Shown here one piece after another: positions 55,947 to 63,769 of a stretch of 64,000 nucleotides of DNA (position 1 is its first letter; every line of letters starts with the position of its first letter). The notes beneath the pieces were generated by a model, which made no database searches, had not been told where the DNA came from, and saw only the letters and a list, made by a program, of their open reading frames with translations. Source of the DNA: Vogesella aquatica (GTDB lineage: Bacteria > Pseudomonadota > Gammaproteobacteria > Burkholderiales > Chromobacteriaceae). The stretch is taken from the NCBI RefSeq assembly GCF_028548455.1, contig NZ_JAQQLF010000007.1:1-64000 (forward strand), written 5' to 3'. The position numbers and the translations under genes are program-made.

Positions 55947-56551
55947 GACTCACTCCCAATGCCACGACGATAGATTGCAAAAACACCAGAGGCATCGCGA
56001 CGGATGCGAGCGGCGTCACCCGCGATGAGTGACTGCATCACCAAGCCCTGGATGGAGCCGATGAACGATACCGAGGCAGCCTCGATATCGAGGTTGGCAT
56101 CAAGCTCGCCTATCGCCTTGCCCCGCTCCAGTAGATGGCGCAAGCGTTCTCCGTACCGTTGAATTAAGGTCTGAACCATCCTTTTAGGGAGTGTTTCTCC
56201 GGGCCGCTGCAATTCTCCGAAGAGTATCCGTGGCACACCCGGATGCTCGGAAACGAAGTCGATATGAGCCATGAAGACCGCTTCCAGCGCGGCAAGAGGA
56301 GAAGTCACGTTCTGTGCCGCCCTGTCTACTCGGGAAAGAAGACGTTCCGCCACCCATGTCATCACTGCTTCGAGAATGGCATCCTTGGTGGGGAAGTGCC
56401 GGAACAGCGCGCCTTGGGTCAGGCCCATGCGCTGCGCGATCGCCGTGGTGGTGATGTCGCTGGGATTCTGCTCAGCCGCCAGATTGATCACCGCCTCTAC
56501 GGTGGCCGCTCTCCGTTCATCAGCCGGAAGGTGCTTAGGGTGTTCGCTCAT
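55943..56551 (-). CDS. TetR-family repressor of the efflux operon
   Basis: The product is about 202 residues. The N-terminal HTH reads DITTTAIAQRMGLTQGALFRHFPTKD in parts (IAQRMGLTQGALFRHF is the recognition unit), followed by a variable ligand-binding domain. It is the first gene of the operon it is likely to control. The ATG at 56551 is preferred over an upstream TTG. A 14-bp dyad lies 17 bases upstream, suited to autorepression. The inducer cannot be predicted. Confidence 0.9.
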   Translation of the reverse strand: MSEHPKHLPADERRAATVEAVINLAAEQNPSDITTTAIAQRMGLTQGALFRHFPTKDAILEAVMTWVAERLLSRVDRAAQNVTSPLAALEAVFMAHIDFVSEHPGVPRILFGELQRPGETLPKRMVQTLIQRYGERLRHLLERGKAIGELDANLDIEAASVSFIGSIQGLVMQSLIAGDAARIRRDASGVFAIYRRGIGSES

Positions 56552-56567
56552 CGCCAATCCAAAAGAA

Positions 56568-56581
56568 AGTAATCTATTACT
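56568..56581. promoter_or_regulatory. Probable TetR operator upstream of the efflux operon
   Basis: AGTAAT-CT-ATTACT is a perfect dyad 17 bases before the tetR start, and TATTACTATCTTAG around it could hold a -10 box. TetR repressors often bind such sites overlapping their own promoters. Confidence 0.6.
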
Positions 56582-56765
56582 ATCTTAGCAGGTTGTGTGA
56601 TGAGAGCAAGACCCTATCTGACAGCGCCCAATGAACTCAACGCCAAGTTCGACCCCGAGCCAAGGTACCCAGCTTGTCGGTTGGCCCCTACAGGCAGGTT
56701 TAGCGCGTACTGAATTTAGTCAGTTTTTTTCTTTCACCGGCACAGTGCAATCGACTTCTGATGTT
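56582..56765. other. Spacer between the cargo operon and the right transposon end
   Basis: About 180 bases with no gene that I can support. It would hold the promoter of the minus-strand efflux operon at its left edge and TniA-binding repeats towards the right inverted repeat; TTTAGTCAGTTTTTTTC near 56716 is the only notable T-rich stretch. Confidence 0.45.
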
Positions 56766-56792
56766 TGGTGCGGTCGTCTTCTGAAAATGACA
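56766..56792 (-). repeat. Right terminal inverted repeat (IRi) of the Tn402-like transposon, with AGTCC duplication outside
   Basis: The complement starts TGTCATTTTCAGAAGACGAC and ends CGCACCA, one base different from the left repeat. The 5 bases outside (56793-56797) are AGTCC, matching the left flank. Confidence 0.93.
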
Positions 56793-56814
56793 AGTCCCTG
56801 CCGGACGAGGTGGA

Positions 56815-57013
56815 CTACTTGTCGTCCTCACCCAGCAGAGACTGCAGCTTTTTTCGGGCGCGCAGCTCCAGCATGGCTTCGCCGTACGCTTCCTGCAGTT
56901 CTTTGAGTTGTTTTTCGTACTGCTCGCGGATGTCCATCGGCTTGGCACGCAGGGCGTTCTCCATGCCGCGCTTGGCCTCATCGACCCAGGTTTCGATCTC
57001 GGAGGGGGCCAGT
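56815..57013 (-). pseudogene. IS3-family orfA remnant (right part of the split element)
   Basis: In one minus-strand frame the region reads EIETWVDEAKRGMENALRAK, then DIREQYEKQLKELQEAYGEA and MLELRARKKLQSLLGEDDK with a stop at 56815. This is the end of an IS3-family orfA and belongs to the orfB at 45471-46271. The N-terminal part is missing or interrupted where the second IS3-family element begins at 57014; the frame meets a stop soon after crossing to 58263, so some sequence may have been lost. Confidence 0.78.
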
Positions 57014-57042
57014 GGTCTGTCCCGCTCCCCATGGACAGCGGG

Positions 57043-57941
57043 TTAAGCACTAAGCACTGAACGACGGCGTTCGAATTCAACCGGGGTCAAATACCCCAAG
57101 GTCGAATGACGTCGTTGATGATTGTAAAAGCGGATGTAATCAAACACATCTGTACGTGCCTCTTCGTAGCTTCGGTAGTGGGTCAAATAAACCCGCTCCG
57201 ACTTCAGCGAACGGAAGAAGCTTTCCATCGCCGCATTATCCCAGCAGTTCCCGGCGCGGGAGTGGCTCGGTACCATCCCATGCCGCTTCAGTAGTGCCTG
57301 GTAGTCAAAGGCACAGTACTGACTCCTGCGGTCTGAATGCAGAATCACCTCTCCAGCAGGCTGGCGACGCGCCACTGCCATCGTCAGGGCAGCATGCACC
57401 AGTTCTTGCTGCATGCGGTGATGCATAGCCCAGCCCACTATCGCCCGGGAATACAAGTCGAGCACTACCGCCAGATACAACCATCCTTCACCGGTCCGGA
57501 TATAGGTCATATCCGATACCCAACGGTGATTGATGTCGCCAGCAGCGAATTGTCGCTGTAACAGATTGGGCGCCACGGGGTGAAGATGTTGGCTGCTCAC
57601 GGGTCGCCAACGTTTACGGGTTCTGACCCTGATGCCGTTTCGCCGCATCAAGTCCGCGATGCGATGCCGCCCACAAGCGAAACCCTGCGCAAGCAATTCG
57701 GCATGAATGCGCCGGTGGCCATAGATGCCATTGACCTCGGCATGAACCAGCCGGATTTCACGCAGTAGTTGTCGGTTTGCCATCTCTCGCGTCGAAGGGG
57801 GCGGTGTAGCCATGCGTAGTAGCCACTGCGGGACACACGAAACAGTTGGCACATCGGCGCTACTGGGTAGCGGCCCGACAGTGCCTGAATCGCGCGGAAT
57901 TTCACTTCGTGGGTTGCGAGAAGATGGCGAGCGCCTTTTTT
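57043..57941 (-). pseudogene. IS3-family orfB transposase with a single-base frameshift
   Basis: The first part reads HEVKFRAIQALSGRYPVAPM, then LFRVSRSGYYAWLHRP. The frame then breaks at a run of five C (minus strand; 57797-57801), and the rest continues in another frame as PSTREMANRQLLREIRLVHA, HRWVSDMTYIRTGEGWLYLA, SHSRAGNCWDNAAMESFFRS and YNHQRRHSTLGYLTPVEFE. One extra C would restore it. The DDE residues are all present, so the lesion is recent or a sequencing error in a homopolymer. Confidence 0.85.
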
Positions 57942-58195
57942 AGGACATCGCGCTCCATGGTGACGCGGGCCAGTTCGTCGCGCAGTCGTTTCAGCTCGGC
58001 GGCTTCGCCGCTCTGTTTGCCTCGGCCCGGGAAAGCATCGGGGCCGGCATCTTGGAACTGACGTTTCCACTTACCCAGCAGTGACTCGGTAATGTCGAAG
58101 GCTTGGGCAACATGTCGTAATGGCGTGCCGGCAAGCACCTGCTCAACCGCTTCGCGCTTGAGGGACTCCGGAAAAGTACGTCTGGTCTTGGTCAT
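57902..58195 (-). CDS. IS3-family orfA (HTH protein)
   Basis: The product is 97 residues: MTKTRRTFPESLKREAVEQV, an HTH, a leucine-zipper-like stretch (GEAAELKRLRDELARVTMER) and DVLKKALAIFSQPTK. An A6G slippery sequence at 57935-57941 would allow the usual -1 shift into orfB to make the transposase. The start at 58195 follows AAGGAGC. It is intact, unlike its orfB. Confidence 0.9.
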   Translation of the reverse strand: MTKTRRTFPESLKREAVEQVLAGTPLRHVAQAFDITESLLGKWKRQFQDAGPDAFPGRGKQSGEAAELKRLRDELARVTMERDVLKKALAIFSQPTK

Positions 58196-58307
58196 GAGCA
58201 CTGCTCCTTGGTGGCGATTATCCACCTTAAGTTAGTGTCCACGGGGAACGGGACAGACCAGTCTTCAGACCAATGTTCCATCGGTATTCCCTCCTTCAGT
58301 CCTTGTG

Positions 58308-59408
58308 TTACTCATCCGCTCGTTCACGTTGGGCCGCCCTAAACTCGGTGAGGCGCCTAAACACTTTGTGCGACCTGATCTCGGCTTTCGAGAAATCAAC
58401 AACGACATTTTTCCCTGTGACGGCTGGCGCTGGCGTAGAGATATCAATACCATACTGCAGTAAGTCTTTACGAAGACTATTAAACTGATTCTGATGGTTT
58501 CTATTATCCAGGTCAAAGCTATTAGCAAGGTCATGGCCTGCTAAATAAAGCTGTGTCGCAATTCTCTTGCTTGGTATCGGTATCTGATTAAGCAAATGGG
58601 TTGTGTTGCTGATCTCAAAGGTAAGTGTTGGTGGCAGGTTGTTTTTAATGGCCTTGAAGAATAACTCCTTTACTCGCTCTTTACTGAGGTCTGCAACGGT
58701 TAATATTTTTTCACGCTGAAACTGCTTGAGATAATACCTGGCTTCTATCCTAGCGTGTCTGTCCAAGAAATCTGCGCACTGCTTCTTGTATTCAGGCCAG
58801 TCTTTGGTACGTGGCTCGAAGATCCAGCGCTTATGGTGGATCTTCGGTACATCACAACCCTTGTCATACAGGACCAATATAAAGGTCTGGCGCTGGCCTA
58901 TGTAGATGGTTGGGTGCTTATTCTGCAGGTACTGGTCTACATGATGGCTATGGCGCATGGCATCACTTACCCGCTGGTACAGCTGATGATGAGTGACGGT
59001 GTCCGGCAGGGGGAGGTAGCCAGCAATGTGCAGCTCTCGGATCTCCATGTTACCGGTAGCGATCTGCAGCATGGTTTCCGGATCCAGGATCAGGCCATGG
59101 GATTTGATGATGGCTAGCACCACCTTCGGGATGATGGTTGCTGCATCGTTACTACCGCTGAAGTTGTGTCCCTGCAGAATGCTAGCGGCAGAGCAACGGA
59201 TCTGGATTGTCTTGTCCCGGTAGATACGCAGGGCGTACCGCGCTTTATCCACATTGTTCAGTTTGTTGAATGGCAGGCTGAACGACCGATCAAAGTCCTT
59301 GCTAAGGATATCGTCCTTCTCTTTGTTTGCCTTGATATAGGGGGTCTTTCCGTTCTTGCTCGATGCAGACTTGAACGGGAAGCTGACGGTAAAAGTATCG
59401 ATGGCCAT
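58308..59408 (-). CDS. Filamentous-phage-type replication initiator (G2P/X family), first copy
   Basis: The product is about 366 residues. CSAASILQGHNFSGSND and PTIYIGQRQTFILVLYDKGC, followed by RHARIEARYYLKQFQREKI, match the phage/plasmid replication protein II/X family, which nicks DNA to start rolling-circle replication. The C-terminal segment (LLQYGIDISTPAPAV) resembles that of the second copy. The start at 59408 has AGGAGA upstream; a TTG six codons earlier is less likely. No coat, Zot or other inovirus genes accompany it, so it may belong to a satellite or a degraded integrated element. Confidence 0.85.
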   Translation of the reverse strand: MAIDTFTVSFPFKSASSKNGKTPYIKANKEKDDILSKDFDRSFSLPFNKLNNVDKARYALRIYRDKTIQIRCSAASILQGHNFSGSNDAATIIPKVVLAIIKSHGLILDPETMLQIATGNMEIRELHIAGYLPLPDTVTHHQLYQRVSDAMRHSHHVDQYLQNKHPTIYIGQRQTFILVLYDKGCDVPKIHHKRWIFEPRTKDWPEYKKQCADFLDRHARIEARYYLKQFQREKILTVADLSKERVKELFFKAIKNNLPPTLTFEISNTTHLLNQIPIPSKRIATQLYLAGHDLANSFDLDNRNHQNQFNSLRKDLLQYGIDISTPAPAVTGKNVVVDFSKAEIRSHKVFRRLTEFRAAQRERADE

Positions 59409-59521
59409 TGGTCTCTCCTGGGCCAATACAGCTACTGTTTGTTAGTGAAGCAGGTAGTAGCTACTGACCCGTGTATGCAATGTATGTATGTAATAAGTGG
59501 CTGTTTACAGCACTTTCCCAT

Positions 59522-59533
59522 GGGGGTACCCCC
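59522..59533. repeat. 12-bp perfect palindrome GGGGGTACCCCC upstream of the first rep gene
   Basis: A perfect palindrome with no spacer, 114 bases before the start of the minus-strand rep gene. It could be part of a rolling-circle origin or a regulator site. Confidence 0.45.
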
Positions 59534-59577
59534 GTGATATGTACCTGTATCAACGATGAGTTTGTCCATGCGGTCCA

Positions 59578-59603
59578 GACCTACCGTATGTGCACGGTAG
59601 GTC
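59578..59603 (-). terminator. Hairpin just past the second rep gene (terminator or replication origin stem)
   Basis: GACCTACCGT, loop ATGTGC, ACGGTAGGTC: a 10-bp perfect stem 21 bases beyond the stop of the second rep gene. There is no clear T-run on the minus strand. Rolling-circle origins often have such a stem near the nick site, so either role is possible. Confidence 0.45.
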
Positions 59604-59623
59604 CGGTTAAACGCTTTCAGTGA

Positions 59624-60649
59624 TTACCGCTTGAACAGTGCTCTGGCCTCTGCTGGTACGTTGAAGTACGTTTTGCCGCTAATCCGTACGGTCACTTTGT
59701 CCGCAGCAGGGAGAGGTGCCGAGATGTCGATACCTGTTTTCTCCAGGATCAGCTGCCGCTCTTTGGCAAGCTTGGTCGGGCGAGCCTTTTCGCGTACATC
59801 ACCTCCTCGCTGGTACAGCCGCACCAGCCTGAGATCTTGCAGTTTCAGTTGCTGTACCTGGCTGTTCTGCTCGCTCGTCAGTACCAGATCCAGGACAGCA
59901 GGAAACTGCTGGTTCAACACCGCCATGAAGTGCTCCTCACCAGCTTTTCTCCAGGCAGCCGGTGACGTCATGTCGTGGCGCATCAAGTAGGTGTTACTGA
60001 ACAGCAATTCTACCCAGTAGCGTTTGCTCAGTCTGTGTTCCAGGCTACGCAGCCCTTCCTCGCCCAGTTTTTTGATGATGAACTTCTGGTTCTGCTTCAG
60101 CCGCTTGATGGCTGGTTGGAAGGTGATGCGGTACTCGGCGCATTCGTAGTACGTGGCACCATCAGCATCGATGCCCACGGACGTTGGCGATGGCTGGCTG
60201 TTCGTTGAGTTGCATGACCTGTTCTGCATCTTGCTATGCAGGTGTGCCAGCAGATCCGTCTCGGTGACTGCCGGCTCCAAGCGCACGAAGGCGGCGATAC
60301 CCAGCTCGTGCAAGCGGAACTTCCCAGCGCTGATTTCTGCTTGCAGCGGCTGCGGGAAAGGCAGCTTGTTCTCGGCAAGCAGGGCTTCCGTTGACTGCTT
60401 GATGAAGTCCTTCAGCCTGCAAGAGCCAAATAGCGTTTGGCCGTACAATCTCGCACTCTCGGTCTGGGCATGGAGCTGGTGCTGTTGATCGATCACCAGC
60501 CAAGACCGTGCACCGTGGCGCGTGGTGCCTTGCTGTGGCTTCACGGTGCCGGATGGGCTATCCAGTTGTTCCAATTTTCCGTTTTGTGCCAGGTGCGCAA
60601 GCGTGATGTCGCCGTGACCGGTAGATACAAAAGTAGCGCGTGTAAACAT
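59624..60649 (-). CDS. Filamentous-phage-type replication initiator (G2P/X family), second copy
   Basis: The product is about 341 residues. ARLYGQTLFGSCRLKDFIKQ corresponds to the 'GHNxFG' region of the family. A central YYECAEYRITFQPAIKRLKQ and RYWVELLFSNTYLM take the place of the YDK and RxE motifs, and ILEKTGIDISAPLPAA matches the C-terminal segment of the first copy. Similarity to the first copy is low overall, so the two did not arise by a recent duplication. The start at 60649 follows GGAAAGGAAAC. Both genes lie head-to-tail with about 215 bases between them. Confidence 0.75.
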   Translation of the reverse strand: MFTRATFVSTGHGDITLAHLAQNGKLEQLDSPSGTVKPQQGTTRHGARSWLVIDQQHQLHAQTESARLYGQTLFGSCRLKDFIKQSTEALLAENKLPFPQPLQAEISAGKFRLHELGIAAFVRLEPAVTETDLLAHLHSKMQNRSCNSTNSQPSPTSVGIDADGATYYECAEYRITFQPAIKRLKQNQKFIIKKLGEEGLRSLEHRLSKRYWVELLFSNTYLMRHDMTSPAAWRKAGEEHFMAVLNQQFPAVLDLVLTSEQNSQVQQLKLQDLRLVRLYQRGGDVREKARPTKLAKERQLILEKTGIDISAPLPAADKVTVRISGKTYFNVPAEARALFKR

Positions 60650-61002
60650 GGTGTTTCCTTTCCTGTTTGGACATGGATGCGAAGCCATCCTCACCACGAG
60701 CGATGACTTGCAGGTTGGCTTTACAGGAAACGCACAGCACACGATTTTCGTAGAAAAACGAAGTAGGCAAGATTCGTCAAAACCCCCTGTAGATGCATCT
60801 ACGAGGCCAGTTGATAGCGACTTTTGCCCAATCCTTGAAATTGACGATTAAGAATATTTTTTGAGTCGTGCGCGAAATCTGCTTGTCGCGGCGTGATGAT
60901 TTCGTGCCTGAGCGTTGGCATGCTTCGCGCTAAAAAATCACTTGCCGCATCACCTCATCACACACTTTTTGCATCTGCTGGACGGTGTTGTCTCAAGCCG
61001 GC
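60650..61002. other. Leader region of the second rep gene; no gene seen
   Basis: This holds a 14-bp perfect palindrome GTAGATGCATCTAC (60789-60802) and a short inverted repeat near 60750-60770 (TTCGT/ACGAA). It also has AT-rich DNA near 60840-60860. No open frame there resembles a protein I know. It could contain the origin or attachment site of the rep-carrying element; I could not identify a dif-like core. Confidence 0.5.
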
Positions 61003-61164
61003 TCACCGCTCCATCGCCACCGCATTGATGCGGGCGCAGCGCGCCGGCCCTAGGCACGTAAAAAATGGCCGGATCGCCTCCCGGCTGCGCCCTTCGCCCA
61101 CCCACAACACGCGCCGGGTATCGGCGTCCATCACCAGGCGACGCAGCTCGACCAATGCGCGACG
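61003..61164 (-). pseudogene. ISL3-family transposase fragment
   Basis: A short minus-strand frame reads MDADTRRVLWVGEGRSREAI, then RPFFTCLGPARCARINAVAM. This is very like the segment of ISL3-family transposases that precedes their catalytic core. Both ends are lost: the frame stops at 61003, and upstream reading no longer resembles the family. No inverted repeats were found. Confidence 0.65.
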
Positions 61165-61482
61165 ATCTGGGCCAGACGGTGCGTCAGGAAGACATAGCGG
61201 TCGAGCCAGCTGACTTGCTCCTGTTCGGGCCGCAGTGCGGGCAGCTGCGCTAGCTGTCGTAGCTGCAAAGGTGGTAGTTGCCACTGACTAAGTCTCGCAG
61301 GTTTTCATGCCTGTACCCCCGCGACCCTTGCCGGCACGGGGGGTATTGTTTTGCGCCGGCTTGTACGGAAAACCGTGCGCGGCGTTGGTGCTTTATCCGT
61401 CAAACCGTCTGTCCTTGGGGGGAGACGCTAGAAAAACGCTATCGAATCAGTAGGCTGGCTTTTGTCACCCAGCAAGGGCGGC
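61165..61482. other. Non-coding stretch before the gamma-glutamyltransferase gene
   Basis: I can support no gene here. A Gly/Pro-type GC-rich block continues the transposase scrap up to about 61290. The rest is the leader of the downstream gene, with TTGGGGGGAGACGC near 61414 and no clear hairpin. Confidence 0.4.
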
Positions 61483-61499
61483 TTGGCATGAGAAATGCA
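61483..61499 (+). promoter_or_regulatory. Candidate sigma-54 promoter of the gamma-glutamyltransferase gene
   Basis: TTGGCATGAGAAATGCA matches the -24/-12 consensus (YTGGCACGRNNNTTGCW) at all but two positions, and GG and GC are exactly 10 bases apart. It lies 104 bases before the start. AATGCATGCAAATGCATT follows directly, an inverted repeat that may bind a regulator. Confidence 0.5.
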
Positions 61500-61602
61500 T
61501 GCAAATGCATTGTGTGCGAGACCGGTCCGCCTTCAAGAGGCCTGCCGCCACGACAACGGCGGGCCGTATGGGTCAGCCGTTTACGACAAAGGAGAAATTC
61601 CC

Positions 61603-63363
61603 ATGCAGAAATCTGCACACAAACGTGGACAGTTGCTAGGCGTACTGGCTGCCAGCCTGGTGCTGGCGTTTTCCCCGCTGGTCAATGCGTCCACTCCGGC
61701 ACCGAGCGCTGCACTGGTCAAGTACGACTACGATCAAGACATTTTCCATCCGGTTTACGCCAAGAACGGCATGGTTGCCGCCGAGCAGGAGCTGGCCACC
61801 CGCGTGGGTGTTGATGTGCTCAAGCGCGGAGGCAATGCGGTAGACGCTGCCGTAGCCGTGGGTTTTGCCCTGGCGGTGGTGCTGCCCAACGCCGGTAACC
61901 TTGGCGGTGGCGGCTTCATGATGCTGCACGACGCGCGCAGCGGTAAGGATATCGCGCTGGACTTCCGCGAAATAGCGCCGGTGCGTGCCAGCCGCGATAT
62001 GTACCTGGACGACAAGGGTAATGTGGCCGATGGCCGCTCGCTCTACACCCACTTGGCGGTAGGCGTGCCCGGCACCGTGGCCGGCATGGAGTACGCGCTG
62101 AAGCAGTGGGGCAGCATGAAGCTGGCCGACATCATTGCGCCGTCGATCAAGCTGGCCGAGGAGGGCATGCCGGTCAGCGTGACCCTGGCCAAGATGCTGC
62201 AAGTGGAAAAAGACAATCTGGGTAAATGGCCGGGCACCCGCGCCATTTTCTTCCGCAACGGCGAGCCGCTGAAAGCCGGTGACCGCCTAGTACAGAAAGA
62301 CCTAGCCAAATCGCTGCGCCTGCTGGCCAAGCACGGCAGCAAAGTGTTTTACCAAGGCGAGATCGGCGACAAGATCGTGGCCGAAATGGCCCGTCACGGC
62401 GGCCTGATCAGCAAAGACGATCTGCGTAACTACAAGGTGGAGCAGCGTGAGCCGGTGAGCGGCGACTACCGTGGCTACAAGGTGGTCTCCATGCCGCCAC
62501 CTAGCTCGGGCGGCACCCACATCGTGCAGATCCTGAACATGCTGGAGCGCTACCCACTGGCGCAATACGGTGCCAACAGCGCGCAGACCATCCACTACCT
62601 GGCCGAAACTATGAAGCTGGCCTACGCCGACCGTGCCGAGTACCTGGGCGACCCGGGCTTCGTCAAGGTGCCGGTGCGCGGCCTGACTGCCAAACGCTAC
62701 GCCGACGAGCTGGCAGCGCGTATCGACCCGCAGGCCGTGCTGCCGGCCTCTGCCATCAAGCCGGGCAAACCGCAGCCTTACGAGAGCGACCAGACCACGC
62801 ACTACTCGGTAGTGGACAGCAAGGGTAATGCTGTGGCAGTTACCTACACGCTGAACCTGAACTTTGGCAGCGGCATCGTGGCCGAAGGTACCGGCATCCT
62901 GCTCAATAACGAGATGGACGACTTTTCTGCCAAGCCGGGCGTGCCCAACGCCTATGGCCTGATCGGCGGTGACGCCAACGCCATCCAGCCGGGCAAGCGC
63001 CCGCTGTCCTCGATGTCGCCAACCCTGGTACTGAAAGACGGCAAGCCTTGGCTGGTAACGGGTAGCCCGGGCGGTGCCCGCATCATTACCACCACGCTGC
63101 AAACTATCGTCAACGCCATCGACTTTGGCATGAACCCGGCCGAAGCTGCGGCTACCCCGCGGGTACACCACCAGTGGCTGCCGGACGAGCTGCGTGTAGA
63201 AAAAGGCCTCAGCCCGGACACGCTGGCTATCCTGCGTCAGCAGGGCTACAAGGTAGCGGTCAAGCCGACCATGGGCCGTACCCAGACCATTCAGGTACGC
63301 CCAGATGGCCTGTACGGCTTCTCCGACCCGCGTAACCCGGACGGTGCCACGCTGGGCTACTGA
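61603..63363 (+). CDS. ggt: Gamma-glutamyltransferase (glutathione hydrolase)
   Basis: The product is 586 residues. A signal peptide (QLLGVLAASLVLAFSPLVNA) directs it to the periplasm. NAGNLGGGGFMMLHD is the large-subunit glutamate-binding region, and DQTTHYSVVDSKGNAVAVTY contains the Thr that becomes the N-terminal nucleophile of the small subunit after self-cleavage. PLSSMSPTLVLKDGKPWLVT and TGSPGGARIITTTLQTIVNA are the later conserved segments. It breaks down glutathione and other gamma-glutamyl compounds. The start at 61603 follows AAAGGAG. The gene is intact and has a strong terminator. Confidence 0.96.
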   Translation: MQKSAHKRGQLLGVLAASLVLAFSPLVNASTPAPSAALVKYDYDQDIFHPVYAKNGMVAAEQELATRVGVDVLKRGGNAVDAAVAVGFALAVVLPNAGNLGGGGFMMLHDARSGKDIALDFREIAPVRASRDMYLDDKGNVADGRSLYTHLAVGVPGTVAGMEYALKQWGSMKLADIIAPSIKLAEEGMPVSVTLAKMLQVEKDNLGKWPGTRAIFFRNGEPLKAGDRLVQKDLAKSLRLLAKHGSKVFYQGEIGDKIVAEMARHGGLISKDDLRNYKVEQREPVSGDYRGYKVVSMPPPSSGGTHIVQILNMLERYPLAQYGANSAQTIHYLAETMKLAYADRAEYLGDPGFVKVPVRGLTAKRYADELAARIDPQAVLPASAIKPGKPQPYESDQTTHYSVVDSKGNAVAVTYTLNLNFGSGIVAEGTGILLNNEMDDFSAKPGVPNAYGLIGGDANAIQPGKRPLSSMSPTLVLKDGKPWLVTGSPGGARIITTTLQTIVNAIDFGMNPAEAAATPRVHHQWLPDELRVEKGLSPDTLAILRQQGYKVAVKPTMGRTQTIQVRPDGLYGFSDPRNPDGATLGY

Positions 63364-63377
63364 GTCTAGTTGCAATT

Positions 63378-63412
63378 ACGCCCCCTGTCGTCGCTGGCAG
63401 GGGGCGTTTTTC
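63378..63412 (+). terminator. Intrinsic terminator after ggt
   Basis: ACGCCCCCTG / CAGGGGGCGT (10 bp, 10-base loop) followed by TTTT, 15 bases beyond the ggt stop. Confidence 0.9.
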
Positions 63413-63650
63413 ATGTGGCGCTGCCCTGCTGCCACCTTGGGTGTGCGAAGTTGGCGACCAGATAATCCAGCTCCGCCCGTACTGCTGGTGGCAAATGTCG
63501 GCGGGAAGGGTAGAGCGCGTAGGTGGTCAACGCCGATACGCCATCGCCATCCACTTGACATATTTGGCGGTTTTTGGTAGGCTGGTACTGTCGAGCATTG
63601 CGCTCGGCTACCGTCACCGCCAGCCACTCGGCTCGGCCAGCTTCCCTTTC
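63411..63650 (-). pseudogene. LysR-family regulator, C-terminal remnant
   Basis: One minus-strand frame reads YALYPSRRHLPPAVRAELDY and continues LVANFAHPRWQQ, the usual end of a LysR substrate-binding domain. Upstream the similarity fades, and the frame has no HTH region and meets a stop at about 63663, so only the last 70-80 codons remain. It is probably a relic left when mobile DNA entered from the right. Confidence 0.7.
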
Positions 63651-63769
63651 ATCCCGACTGATTCATGCGCCATTGGCAGCGCAGGCCTTCTTGCGTCCAC
63701 CGCAAGGGCCGCTGCCGTGCGTGCGCGTCGGCTGGTGCGTGGCGTTTCCCCCGACCAAAGGAGACCCAC

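Larger units (their letters stand above)
46272..56792. mobile_element. Complete Tn402/Tn5053-family transposon carrying an ABC efflux operon
   Basis: The 10.5-kb element is bounded by 27-bp inverted repeats starting TGTCATTTTCAGAAGACGAC (26 of 27 identical) and flanked by a 5-bp AGTCC duplication at 46267-46271 and 56793-56797, as this family produces. It carries tniA, tniB, tniQ (amber-interrupted), a resolvase gene with an upstream res palindrome, then a minus-strand cargo operon: TetR regulator, HlyD-type adaptor, FtsX-type permease, ABC ATPase, cytochrome c'-like protein, outer-membrane channel. The usual cargo of relatives is a mercury operon (Tn5053) or an integron (Tn402); I saw no integrase or attC sites. 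It inserted in an IS3-family orfB. Confidence 0.92.
57014..58259 (-). mobile_element. Second IS3-family insertion sequence, 1,246 bp
   Basis: Inverted ends GGTCTGTCCCGCTCCCCATG and GGTCTGTCCCGTTCCCCGTG (as read from each end inward) continue for a few more matched bases, and a 3-bp AGT duplication flanks the element (57011-57013 and 58260-58262). It encodes orfA and a frameshifted orfB on the minus strand. It lies directly against the orfA remnant of the older IS3-family element, forming a nested or adjacent insertion. Confidence 0.88.

Noticed and set aside
50896..56765. Integron cassette array or mercury-resistance operon as transposon cargo
   Set aside because: No integrase gene, attC-like sites or mer genes were seen; the genes are a co-oriented efflux operon with overlapping starts and stops.
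58308..60900. Complete inovirus prophage
   Set aside because: Apart from the two replication genes there are no coat, minor coat, Zot/G1P or secretin genes.
60650..60900. dif-like XerCD attachment site beside the rep genes
   Set aside because: The palindrome GTAGATGCATCTAC is present, but no 28-bp dif-like sequence with recognisable XerC and XerD arms could be made out.
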